Shown here piece by piece: positions 36,460 to 45,814 of a stretch of 64,000 nucleotides of DNA. The notes below the pieces were generated by a model. It was given only the letters and a program-made list of their open reading frames with translations. It was not told where the DNA came from and searched no databases. Position 1 is the stretch's first letter. The number at the start of each line of letters is the position of its first letter. The DNA is from JAVVHE01 sp038238915 (lineage in GTDB: Bacteria > Pseudomonadota > Alphaproteobacteria > Sphingomonadales > Sphingomonadaceae), in NCBI GenBank assembly GCA_038238915.1, contig JBBSFH010000014.1, positions 1 to 64,000 of the forward strand. The letters are read 5' to 3'. The translations under genes were made by a program, and so were the position numbers.

Positions 36460-39400
36460 GTGCAAACAGCCCCTTCCGACGTTTCGCCGCAGGCTTTGCC
36501 TACCCAACCCGACGTTCCCCCCAACGGGCACGCTGCATCGATTCGCGCGGCGTTCCTCGCTGATCCCGGCGCGTCTCATGGCGAAATCGCCGGGCGTGCC
36601 ATCCATTGGTTCGTTGCCGGGATCGGCGCTAACGGAGCGTGGCTGGCGCGCGCGGCGGCAGGTTGGGAAGGCTGGGACGCCGCGACCGGCGCGCGTGTCG
36701 CTCCCGCGCTCCCCGGCGATTTCGCACCCTGGGCGCAGGCGTTCGACGGGTCGGACTCTCCGCACTGGCGCTGGTTCGTGGGCGGACGGACCAACGCCTG
36801 CTTCAACGAAGTGGACCGGCATGTGCTCGCCGGCCACGGTGACGAGGCGGCGCTGATCTTCGAGGGCGATCGCTGGGACATGTCGGCGGATGGCGGACGC
36901 GGCGCGCCGCTGGACTGCTTCACCGTGACGCGCAAGCGGCTGCTGCTGGAGACGGTCAAATGCGCGGTGGCACTGGACGCCCTCGGCCTCAAGGCAGGAG
37001 ACCGCATCGCGCTCAACATGCCGTCGATCGTCCCGCAGATCTATTGGACCGAGGCGGCGAAGCGACTGGGGATCGTCTATACCGCCGTGTTCGGGGGGTT
37101 TAGCGAGAAGACTTTGTCGGACCGGATCGCGGACGCGGGCGCGCGCGTCATCATCACCTCGGACGGCAGCTACCGCAACGCACAGGTCGCCGCGTTCAAG
37201 ACCGCCTACACCGATCCCGCGCTCGACAATTATGTCGCGGTGACGACTGCTCTGGAGGTGCTGGCGGGGGCCGAGTTGGGGTTATCGGCGGAGGACGCGG
37301 CGACGGTGCGCGATACGGTGGCCGCGACGCTGGCGGGGGAGACGACGGTCGAGCGATCGGACGTGATGCGCGGCGTAGGCCGCGCGCTCGCCGTGCTGGG
37401 CAAGGCGGGGCGGCTGGGCGCGGCGGACGCGGCACGGGTGCGGATCGCTGTCGCGTCGGCGCTGGTGGCGATGCCCGCGCGGGTGGAGGCGGTGATTGTC
37501 GTCCGCCACACCGGTCAGCCCGATCTGGTGTGGCGCGCCGAGCGCGATCGGTGGAGCCATGAGCTGACCGACTCGGCGCTGGAGACGATTCTGGCGCGGG
37601 CGCGCGCGGCGGGGTTCGATGTGGCGGACGAGGCGGCGCTGCTCGCGCTTCCCGATGCGGCGCTGGTGCGCGCGCTATGGGCAACGTGTCCGCCGCTGCC
37701 GGTCGATGCGGACTATCCGCTGTTCTTCATCTACACCAGCGGATCGACGGGCAAACCCAAGGGCATCGTCCACACCCACGCCTATACAGGCGGCATCGCG
37801 GATACGATGCGTGCGGCGTTCGATGCGCGACCGGGCGACGTGATCTATGTGGTCGCCGATCCGGGGTGGATCACGGGGCAGAGTTACCTGATCGCGGGCG
37901 CGCTGCTGACGCGCGTGACGAGCGTGATCTCGGAGGGCTCGCCGGTGTTCCCACACGCGGGGCGGTTCGCCTCGATGATCGAGCGGCACGGGGTGACGAT
38001 CTTCAAGGCGGGGGTGACGTTCCTCAAATCGGTCATGTCCGATCCGGCGAACCTGCACGATCTGGAGCGGTACGACATGCGGGGGCTGCGGGTGGCGACA
38101 TTCTGCGCCGAGCCCGTCTCGCCGAGCGTGCAGGCGTTCGGGATGGCGCATGTGACGCCGCGCTACATCAACAGCTACTGGGCGACCGAGCATGGCGGGA
38201 TCGCCTGGACGCATTCTTGGGACGACACCGCCCCGCTGGTGGCGGATGCACATGCGCGCGCGCTGCCGTGGATCGCGGGCGATGTGTGGGTGGAGGATGC
38301 CGAGGCTGCGGGCAGCGCGGTGCCGTTCGCGCGCGCGGGCGAGGACGGCGTGGCGTGGCGGCGCGCCCAGCCGGGCGAGAAGGGCGAGATCGTGATCGCC
38401 GCGCCCTACCCGTATCTGGCGCGCACGATCTGGGGCGATGCGGAGGGGTTCCGCGTCGAGAACGGCTCGGTACAGGCCGATTGGCGCGGAGACGCGGCGC
38501 GGTGGGTCGACGGCTACTGGCGGCGGTGGCGCGGGGCGTGGGCGTATACGCAGGGCGATTTCGCGGTGCGGCACGAGGATGGCTCGTTCAGTTTCCACGG
38601 GCGCAGCGACGATGTGATCAACGTCAGCGGCCACCGCCTGGGCACCGAGGAGATCGAGGGCGCGATCCTGCGCGACAAGGCGCTCGATCCCGATTCGCCG
38701 GTGGGCAATGTGTTGGTGGTGGGTGCGCCGCACCGCGAGAAAGGTCTTACCCCGCTCGCGTTCGTGGTGCCGGTGGCGGGGCGCAAGCTTAGCTACGAGG
38801 ACCGCAAGCGGCTGATGGAACTGGTGCGCAGCGAGAAGGGTGCCGTCGCAGTCCCCGCCGACCTGATCGAGGTCAGGCAGTTCCCCGAAACGCGAAGCGG
38901 CAAATATGTCCGCCGCATGGTCCGCGCACTGGTCGAGGGCGGCGAGGTCGGCGACGTCTCCACGCTGCGCAATCCCGAGGCGCTGGACGAGATGCGCACG
39001 GTGATCGGCGACTGGCAGCGGCGGCAGCGATTGTCCGAGGAGCAATCGCTGTTCGAGCGGTATCGGTATTTCGTGATCCAGTACAACATCGTCGCGCCGG
39101 GCAAGCGCGTAGCGACGGTCACGGTCACCAACCCGCCGGTCAACGCGCTGAACGAGCGCGCGATCGACGAACTGGGCATCGTGGTCGAGCATCTGGCGCG
39201 GCGCGAGGACGTGGTCGCGGTGGTGTTCACCGGCCACGGCAACGCGTTCGTCGCGGGGGCGGACATCCGCCAGATGTTGGACGAAATCCACACGATCGAA
39301 GAAGCGCGCGTGCTCCCCAACAACGCGCAAGCCGTGTTCGCCAAGATCGAGGCGATGGACAAGCCGTGCATCGCGGCGATCAACGGCGTGGCGCTGGGCG

Positions 39401-42111
39401 GCGGGCTGGAGTTCGCGCTGGCATGTCATTACCGGGTGGCGGACACCGAGGCCCGATTTGGTCAGCCGGAAATCAGGCTACGGCTGCTGCCCGGGTATGG
39501 CGGAACTCAACGCTTGCCCAGGCTGCTGATGGACAAACGCGCCCGTGCTCACGGCTTCTTTGAAGTTGGAGAGAACTTCCAAGAGTTCACCATTGTAACG
39601 CCAGAACAGTCGGGTCAATCCAGTCCAGCCCTGTCGCTACAGGAGGAGGCTGCCTTGATTGACGCGATCGAGCTTATATTGGGGGGTCGAGCGGTCGACA
39701 GCACGACCGCGCTAAACATGGGCGTTATTGATGCAATCGCAGCAAATGGGGAGGATGCTCTCTCATTTGCGCATTCGTTAGTGCGCGAGTATGTTACTTA
39801 CGATGCCAACACGCTGCTTGGTGCTGTGTATGACGAGACTACAGCAAAGCGAGCCGAATGGGCGAAGCCCAAACGTGTCCACATCGGAGATGTCGTCGCC
39901 GCTGATGCGCATCTCGAACGCATTCTCGCTCAACTTGCCATCAGCGGCCGCGCGAAGGCCGGAGCGCGCGCGCTGGACGCAATCCGTACTGGTCTCGAAC
40001 AGGGAATTGCTGCCGGGCTGAAGCGTGAAGCCGAACTGTTTGCCGAAGCGATCATCGATCCCGACGGTGGCCGAGCAGGCATTCGACAGTTCCTCGACAA
40101 ACAATCGCCCCCGCTGCCCGTTCGGCGTGACGGCGCGGACTATCTAGCCGGCCCCACCCCCTCCGCCCTTCGTGCACCTCCCCCCGAGGGGGAGGATCGA
40201 TCCTCCCCCTCTGGGGGAGGTGGCGGCGAAGCCGACGGAGGGGGAAGAGCCGGGCGCGATCCGGCGGGGATGTTGCCCGTGGGTGCGCCCTTCTTCCCGG
40301 GTTTCACCCCGATCCCCTCGCATCAGCACGCTTTCGGAGTGGCGCGGGATCCCGAGACAGGCGCGCCGATGCACGGCACCCCCGCCGCGCACGAACGGCA
40401 ACTGATCGTCCCCGTCGCCACGCCCGGCCCCAACGACGCGCTCGTCTACATGCTGACCTCCGAGGTCAACTTCAACGATATCTGGGCGATCACCGGCATC
40501 CCCGTCTCGCCGTTCGACAGCCACGACGAGGATTTCCAGACCACCGGCTCGGGCGGCGTCGGCCTGATCGCGGCGCTCGGCTCGGAGGCGCGCGCCGAGG
40601 GACGCCTCAAGGTCGGCGATCTGGTGGCGGTCTATTCGGGGACCAACGATCTGCTCAGCCCGCAGGTGGGCCGCGACCCGATGTTCGCCGATTTCGCCAT
40701 CCAGGGCTACGAGACGCCGACCGGCAGCCACGCGCAGTTCCTCGTCGCCCAAGCCCCGCAGCTCCACCCCGTTCCCGCCGATCTGACGCTCGAACAAGCG
40801 GGGAGCTACATCCTCAACCTGGGCACCGTCACGCGCGCGCTGTTCACCACACTGCAGATCGAACCCGGCCGCACGATCTTCGTCGAGGGCTCCGCCACCG
40901 GCACCGGGCTGGATGCGCTGCGCAGCGCGGTCCGCACCGGCTTGCAGGCCACCGGCCTCGTCTCCAGCCCCGAGCGCGCCGCGTCCGTGGCGGGGCAGGG
41001 CGCGGTCGGCACGCTCGATCGCCGCGATCCGCGCTTTGCCGCGCTGTTCACTGTGGTGCCCGAAGACGCCGACGCGGCGCGCGCGTGGGAGGCGGCGGGC
41101 GCGCCGCTGCTGGCGGAATATGAGCGCCTGAACCACGGTCGCGGCGCCGACTATGTCGTCAGCCACGCGGGCGAGACCGCGTTTCCGCGCAGCTTCCAGT
41201 TGCTTGGCGAGGGCGGCGCGCTGGCGTTCTACGGCGCATCCTCGGGCTATCATTTCAGCTTCATGGGCAAGCCCGGCCACGCTACCCCCGAAGCCATGCT
41301 GCGCCGAGCTGGCCTGCGCGGCGGCGAGGCGGTGCTGATCTATTACGGCCCGCGCTCGACCGATCTGCTCGACGCGACCGGGCTGGAGATGATCGAGGCC
41401 GCGCGCGGCTTCAGTGCGCGCGCGGTGATCGCCACCACCACCGACGGGCAGCGCGAGTTCCTCCAGTCGCTCGGGCTGGAGGAGGCGATCGCGGGGATCG
41501 TCAGCCTGGAGAGCGTGCGCAGGCGCGAGGGGGCGAACTTCGATTGGCCCGATACGATGCCGCGCCTGCCCGACGCGAAGCAGGACATCGAGGCGTTCAA
41601 GGCGGCGGTGCGCGATTATCAGGAGCGGGTGCTGAAGCCGTTCGGCGGCGCGATCGGCAAGATCCTGCGCTCGGCGGATAACCCGCGCGGCAGCCCCGAT
41701 CTTGTCATCGAACGCGCCGCCCAGGACACGCTCGGCATCTCGACCAGCCTCGTCAAACCCTTCACCGGGCGGGTGGTGTTCGCCGAGGACCTCGCGGGCC
41801 AGCGCTTCACCTTCTACGCGCCGCAGGTGTGGACCCGCCAGCGCCGCATCCTGATGCCGACCGCCTCGATCCTCGGCACGCATCTGTGCAACGCCTACGA
41901 GGTGACGCGCATGAACGACATGATCGCGGCGGGCCTGCTCGAAGTCACTGATCCCGTCGTCGTGCCGTGGGAGGGCTTGCCCGAGGCGCATCAATCGATG
42001 TGGGAGAACCGCCACTCGGGCGCGACCTATGTGGTCAACCACGCGTTGCCCGCGATGGGACTGCGCGGTCGCGACGCGCTACTCGAAGCGTGGGCGGCAC
42101 AACAGCAATGA
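36460..42111 (+). CDS. pcs: Trifunctional propionyl-CoA synthase (3-hydroxypropionate pathway)
   Basis: 1883-residue fusion converting 3-hydroxypropionate, CoA, ATP and NADPH to propionyl-CoA. Order: acyl-CoA synthetase (1-860; YTSGSTGKPKG at 425, adenylation Lys K815 in TRSGKYVRR), enoyl-CoA hydratase (about 865-1170; FVAGADIRQ, NGVALGGGLEFALACHYR, LPGYGGTQRLPRL) and an MDR-type acryloyl-CoA reductase (about 1268-1883; EVNFNDIWAITGIPVS, EGSATGTGLDA). It is close throughout to Chloroflexus Pcs as I remember it, including MWENRH and YVVNHALP at the end. GTG 36460 (GGGGGAG 11 bases before) gives the family-like QTAPS start; TTG 36415 and GTG 36427 are weaker. Oddities: a low-GC block at 39541-39840 with about 30 extra residues, and a palindromic repeat in the second linker. 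It is followed by mcr 13 bases on. Confidence 0.95.
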   Translation: MQTAPSDVSPQALPTQPDVPPNGHAASIRAAFLADPGASHGEIAGRAIHWFVAGIGANGAWLARAAAGWEGWDAATGARVAPALPGDFAPWAQAFDGSDSPHWRWFVGGRTNACFNEVDRHVLAGHGDEAALIFEGDRWDMSADGGRGAPLDCFTVTRKRLLLETVKCAVALDALGLKAGDRIALNMPSIVPQIYWTEAAKRLGIVYTAVFGGFSEKTLSDRIADAGARVIITSDGSYRNAQVAAFKTAYTDPALDNYVAVTTALEVLAGAELGLSAEDAATVRDTVAATLAGETTVERSDVMRGVGRALAVLGKAGRLGAADAARVRIAVASALVAMPARVEAVIVVRHTGQPDLVWRAERDRWSHELTDSALETILARARAAGFDVADEAALLALPDAALVRALWATCPPLPVDADYPLFFIYTSGSTGKPKGIVHTHAYTGGIADTMRAAFDARPGDVIYVVADPGWITGQSYLIAGALLTRVTSVISEGSPVFPHAGRFASMIERHGVTIFKAGVTFLKSVMSDPANLHDLERYDMRGLRVATFCAEPVSPSVQAFGMAHVTPRYINSYWATEHGGIAWTHSWDDTAPLVADAHARALPWIAGDVWVEDAEAAGSAVPFARAGEDGVAWRRAQPGEKGEIVIAAPYPYLARTIWGDAEGFRVENGSVQADWRGDAARWVDGYWRRWRGAWAYTQGDFAVRHEDGSFSFHGRSDDVINVSGHRLGTEEIEGAILRDKALDPDSPVGNVLVVGAPHREKGLTPLAFVVPVAGRKLSYEDRKRLMELVRSEKGAVAVPADLIEVRQFPETRSGKYVRRMVRALVEGGEVGDVSTLRNPEALDEMRTVIGDWQRRQRLSEEQSLFERYRYFVIQYNIVAPGKRVATVTVTNPPVNALNERAIDELGIVVEHLARREDVVAVVFTGHGNAFVAGADIRQMLDEIHTIEEARVLPNNAQAVFAKIEAMDKPCIAAINGVALGGGLEFALACHYRVADTEARFGQPEIRLRLLPGYGGTQRLPRLLMDKRARAHGFFEVGENFQEFTIVTPEQSGQSSPALSLQEEAALIDAIELILGGRAVDSTTALNMGVIDAIAANGEDALSFAHSLVREYVTYDANTLLGAVYDETTAKRAEWAKPKRVHIGDVVAADAHLERILAQLAISGRAKAGARALDAIRTGLEQGIAAGLKREAELFAEAIIDPDGGRAGIRQFLDKQSPPLPVRRDGADYLAGPTPSALRAPPPEGEDRSSPSGGGGGEADGGGRAGRDPAGMLPVGAPFFPGFTPIPSHQHAFGVARDPETGAPMHGTPAAHERQLIVPVATPGPNDALVYMLTSEVNFNDIWAITGIPVSPFDSHDEDFQTTGSGGVGLIAALGSEARAEGRLKVGDLVAVYSGTNDLLSPQVGRDPMFADFAIQGYETPTGSHAQFLVAQAPQLHPVPADLTLEQAGSYILNLGTVTRALFTTLQIEPGRTIFVEGSATGTGLDALRSAVRTGLQATGLVSSPERAASVAGQGAVGTLDRRDPRFAALFTVVPEDADAARAWEAAGAPLLAEYERLNHGRGADYVVSHAGETAFPRSFQLLGEGGALAFYGASSGYHFSFMGKPGHATPEAMLRRAGLRGGEAVLIYYGPRSTDLLDATGLEMIEAARGFSARAVIATTTDGQREFLQSLGLEEAIAGIVSLESVRRREGANFDWPDTMPRLPDAKQDIEAFKAAVRDYQERVLKPFGGAIGKILRSADNPRGSPDLVIERAAQDTLGISTSLVKPFTGRVVFAEDLAGQRFTFYAPQVWTRQRRILMPTASILGTHLCNAYEVTRMNDMIAAGLLEVTDPVVVPWEGLPEAHQSMWENRHSGATYVVNHALPAMGLRGRDALLEAWAAQQQ
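40152..40244. repeat. Palindromic repeat inserted in-frame in pcs
   Basis: Two adjacent hairpins, each with an 8-bp stem and 3-base loop (40177-40195 and 40202-40220), mirror each other about ATCGAT. They are bounded by a 9-base inverted repeat (40157-40165 and 40236-40244). The element encodes the Pro/Gly/Ser-rich residues about 1231-1262 between the hydratase and reductase domains. A 21-base stretch, 40152-40172, recurs exactly in inverted orientation at 47440-47460. This looks like a REP/palindromic-element family. Confidence 0.8.
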
Positions 42112-42124
42112 CGGGAGTACGACG

Positions 42125-45100
42125 ATGGCCAAAGCAAAGACCGATCTCCCCGTCGCCACAACCGCGCATGGCCGCCTCGCGGGCAAGATCGCCGTTGTCA
42201 CCGGCGCGGCGGGCAATCTGGGCGGGCATATCGTGCGCCGCTACCTTGCCGAGGGGGCGACCGTGGTGATGACCGGCCGCACCGCGCCCCGTCTGGAAGC
42301 CGCCGCCGCCGCGATCCTCGCCGAGACCGGTGCCGATTCCGCCCGCCTCGCCACCGTGATCCTCGATGGCGCACACGCGCAGTCGGTCCGCGACGGCATC
42401 GCGCAGGTGGTCGCGCGCTTTGGCCGGATCGATATTCTGGTCAACAACGCCGGATCGGCGGGACCCAAGCAGCCACTCGAAAACCTGCCGCTCGATGCGG
42501 ACGAGCTGGCGGCGCTCCAGAAGCACGGCTCCACCGATACCGAGACGGTGAGCGACGCGATCCGCAACATCTTCGGCGTCGCGTGGAACCTCGCGCGCGC
42601 CGCCGCCCCCGCAATGGGCGAGGGCGGAACGATCATCAACATATCCACCATCTTTTCGCGCACACCCTATTATGCGCGCACCGCCTATGTGGTCCCCAAG
42701 GCGGCGATGAACGCTTGGTCGCGCGAACTCAGCCTGGAACTTGGCCCGCGCGGCATCCGCGTCAACCTGATCTTCCCCGGCCCGATCGCCAGCGAGCGCA
42801 TCCGCACCGTGTTCGCCGCGATGGACACCGCACGCGGCGACGGCGCGGGCACCACGCAGGCGCAGTTCTTCGACATGATGTCGCTGGAACGCGCCACCGA
42901 CGGCGCGGCCAAGGCGAAAACCTTTCCCAACCCCGCCGACATCGCCGCCACGGCGGTGTTCCTGGGCAGCGACGAATCCGCCGCCTACAACGGCCATGAT
43001 TTCGAGGTGACGCACGGCATGTCCGTGCGCAAGGAAGCGCGCTCGACCTATCTCGCGCGGCCCTCGATGCGATCGATGGATGGGACCGGGCTGGCGGTGC
43101 TGATCGCGGCCGGGGACGGGTGGGAGGAGGCGCTGGAAATCGCCCGCGTCCAGATCGCTTGCGGCGCGCATGTGCTGCTCGGCCTCGCGCGGCAGGCGGA
43201 CGTGGCACAGGCGCAGGCGCGTGCGAAGGCCGAAGGCGTCGGCGAGCGGCTGGCGGTGGTGCGCTTCAACCGCGGCGAACCGGCTGCGATGGCGGACGCG
43301 CTAGATACCTACACCGCCGCCAAAATGCCCATAACGGCCGCGCTCCTCATGCCCGCGCGCGGCGCGGACGAGTTTACTGGCACGCTCACGCACGCGAGCG
43401 ACGCGGACGTGGACGCCTTCATGGACCTCGAACTCGGCGGCGCGATCGCACTCGCGCGCACGCTCAGCCGCTACTGGAAGCGCCACGACAGCCTGCTCCA
43501 GGAGCCGCGCTTCGTGTTCCTCTCGAACGCGACCGATGGTGCAGGCGACATTTACGCGCATATCGCGCGGGCCGCGACCGAGCAGTTGATCCGCATCTGG
43601 CGCGACGAGTCCGAAATCGATGTGGCGCACGGGCGGCGGCGGCAGGCCGAATGGGGCAACCAGATCGTCCGCTTCACCAACGACGAGCCCGAGAACATCC
43701 GCTTCGTCGCGGGCCACGCCGCGCGCATCCTCTTGAAGGAAAGCAAGATCCGCGATGTGACGCTGTATGTCCCGCAATCGATCGGCGAGGCGACCGGCGC
43801 GCGCAAGGCGATGCCGGGCTTCAGCGAGAACATCACCGGGTTGCATCTGGGGAAGGTCGCGCTGATCACCGGCGGCTCGGCGGGGATCGGCGGGCAGGTG
43901 GCGCGGCTGCTCGCGGTGGCGGGGGCGAAGGTGATGATCGTTGCGCGGCGCGAAAGCGAGCTCGCGGTCGCGCGCGCGCGGATCGTCAGCGAACTCGAAG
44001 ACGTGGGCTTCGCGGGCGTCGAACGGCGCGTGCAGACGCTCGCCGGCGTCGACGTGAGCGATTTCGCTTCGCTCAAGCGCGCGGTGGATGCGACGTTGAA
44101 GGCGTTCGGGCGTATCGATTACCTGATCAACAACGCGGGTGTCGCGGGCGCGGAAGACATGGTGGTCGACATGGACGTCGATGCGTGGACCTACACTCTC
44201 GATGCCAATCTCGTGTCCAACTTCCTGCTGATGCACCATGTGGTCCCGCTGATGAAGCGCCAGGGATCGGGCTATATCCTCAACGTCTCCTCCTACTTCG
44301 GCGGCGAGAAATATCTCGCGGTCGCCTACCCGAACCGCGCCGACTACGCCGTATCCAAATCGGGCCAGCGCGCGATGGTCGAATCGATGGCACGCTATCT
44401 GGGCCCCGAGGTGCAGTTCAACGCAATCGCGCCCGGACCTGTGGACGGCGACCGGCTGAGCGGCACCGGCGGCAAGCCGGGACTGTTCGAGCGGCGCGGC
44501 AAGCTGATCCTCGAAAACAAGCGGCTGAACGCGGTTCACGCAGCGGCGGTAAAGGCGCTGCGACGCGGGGTGCGGGTGGAGGCGCTGCTCACGCGCCTCG
44601 CGCGCAACGATACCGCGCGCATGAGCCACGATACCAACAACCCGCGCGAAATCCGTGATCTGGCACTCGCCTGCGCGCGCGAAGGCGACGGGGTGTGCAG
44701 CTGGGACCGGTTCCTGATGACGCGTGCGATCGCTGCGAGCCTCGTCAAGCGGCTGCGCAATGGCGGCTATTTCCTCGATGCGCCCGGCTGGGCAGACCGC
44801 GCCGATACGCCCGAGGCAAACGGCGGCTGGCTGTTGCGCGCGCCGCCCGAGGACGCGCCCTTCCTCCCAGCCGCGCGCATCGCCGACGAGGCGAAGAAGG
44901 TGGGCGGCGGCGTGATCCGCCAACTGTATCTGGGCAAGATGCCAACCGAAGGCGACGTGGCGCAGGCGACCGTGTTCTTCCTCGCTGACCGTGCGGTAAG
45001 CGGCGAGACGTTCATGCCCTCGGGCGGGCTCAGCGTCGAACGCTCGACCACCGAGCGCGAATTGTTCGGCAGCCCCAAGCAGGAGCGGCTCGACCAGATG

Positions 45101-45814
45101 CGCGGGAAGACCGTGTGGATCGTCGGCGAACACCTGGTGGATTACATCGCCGAAACTGCCCGGCAGTTCGTGAGCGATTGCCATGTCGCGCGCGTGGTGC
45201 TGCTGACCTCGACCGCCGAAGGCGCAAACGCGCTGCACGCCGAGATCGGTGACCTGCCCGAAGGCACGATCGAGGCGATCATGTGCGAGCCGGGGGTGGA
45301 GGCCGCGATGGACGCAGCGCTGGTGCGATGGGGTCGACCGACCACGGTCGTCTCCACCCCCTTCGCGGCGCTTCCCGACCGGCTGTTCGCTCTCGATGCG
45401 CCGCTCGCCCCCGACGAGTTCAAAGCGCTGGTGGCGGCCAACCTCACCCACCATTTCCGCGTCGCGCGCAAAGCCTCGCTTTACGACGATTGCCAGCTCG
45501 TGCTGACCTCGCCCGACGTGCCGATGGGGGACACCAGCCCCGCGTTCGCGCTGGCCAACTTCTTCAAGACTACGCTGCACAGCTTCACCGCCACGCTCGC
45601 GGTCGAGAACGAGCGTCTCGTCCACGACGTGCCGGTGAACCAGATCAACCTCACCAGACGGGTCCGCTCGGAGGAGCCGCGCACGCTCGAGGAGCATAAC
45701 GAGGAAGTGCGCCGCTTCGCCCGCGCAGTGCTGCTGCTCGGCGCGCCGCTTCCAGACGCCGAAGACAGCCGCTACCGCGCGCGCATCTATCGCGGCATGT
45801 CGATGACGGTGTGA
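42125..45814 (+). CDS. mcr: Bifunctional malonyl-CoA reductase (3-hydroxypropionate forming)
   Basis: 1229-residue NADPH enzyme reducing malonyl-CoA through malonate semialdehyde to 3-hydroxypropionate. It contains two short-chain dehydrogenase halves, as in Chloroflexus Mcr (about 1220 residues). The N-terminal half (semialdehyde reductase in Chloroflexus) has TGAAGNLGG near residue 24 and Y188xxxK192. The C-terminal half (malonyl-CoA reductase) starts LHLGKVALITGGSAGIGG at about 573 and has YPNRADYAVSK with Y741 and K745. Diagnostic Mcr segments such as SSYFGGEK, NAIAPGPVDGDRL and LTHHFRVARK are present. GGGAG lies seven bases before ATG 42125. The gene follows pcs by 13 bases and overlaps the accA start by four, indicating one operon. 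Confidence 0.95.
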   Translation: MAKAKTDLPVATTAHGRLAGKIAVVTGAAGNLGGHIVRRYLAEGATVVMTGRTAPRLEAAAAAILAETGADSARLATVILDGAHAQSVRDGIAQVVARFGRIDILVNNAGSAGPKQPLENLPLDADELAALQKHGSTDTETVSDAIRNIFGVAWNLARAAAPAMGEGGTIINISTIFSRTPYYARTAYVVPKAAMNAWSRELSLELGPRGIRVNLIFPGPIASERIRTVFAAMDTARGDGAGTTQAQFFDMMSLERATDGAAKAKTFPNPADIAATAVFLGSDESAAYNGHDFEVTHGMSVRKEARSTYLARPSMRSMDGTGLAVLIAAGDGWEEALEIARVQIACGAHVLLGLARQADVAQAQARAKAEGVGERLAVVRFNRGEPAAMADALDTYTAAKMPITAALLMPARGADEFTGTLTHASDADVDAFMDLELGGAIALARTLSRYWKRHDSLLQEPRFVFLSNATDGAGDIYAHIARAATEQLIRIWRDESEIDVAHGRRRQAEWGNQIVRFTNDEPENIRFVAGHAARILLKESKIRDVTLYVPQSIGEATGARKAMPGFSENITGLHLGKVALITGGSAGIGGQVARLLAVAGAKVMIVARRESELAVARARIVSELEDVGFAGVERRVQTLAGVDVSDFASLKRAVDATLKAFGRIDYLINNAGVAGAEDMVVDMDVDAWTYTLDANLVSNFLLMHHVVPLMKRQGSGYILNVSSYFGGEKYLAVAYPNRADYAVSKSGQRAMVESMARYLGPEVQFNAIAPGPVDGDRLSGTGGKPGLFERRGKLILENKRLNAVHAAAVKALRRGVRVEALLTRLARNDTARMSHDTNNPREIRDLALACAREGDGVCSWDRFLMTRAIAASLVKRLRNGGYFLDAPGWADRADTPEANGGWLLRAPPEDAPFLPAARIADEAKKVGGGVIRQLYLGKMPTEGDVAQATVFFLADRAVSGETFMPSGGLSVERSTTERELFGSPKQERLDQMRGKTVWIVGEHLVDYIAETARQFVSDCHVARVVLLTSTAEGANALHAEIGDLPEGTIEAIMCEPGVEAAMDAALVRWGRPTTVVSTPFAALPDRLFALDAPLAPDEFKALVAANLTHHFRVARKASLYDDCQLVLTSPDVPMGDTSPAFALANFFKTTLHSFTATLAVENERLVHDVPVNQINLTRRVRSEEPRTLEEHNEEVRRFARAVLLLGAPLPDAEDSRYRARIYRGMSMTV

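Noticed and set aside
40144..42042. Long minus-strand open frame opposite the reductase part of pcs
   Set aside because: Antisense shadow; no ribosome site or recognisable domain.
43301..45697. Long minus-strand open frame opposite mcr
   Set aside because: Antisense shadow of a clearly recognised malonyl-CoA reductase; composition is atypical for protein.
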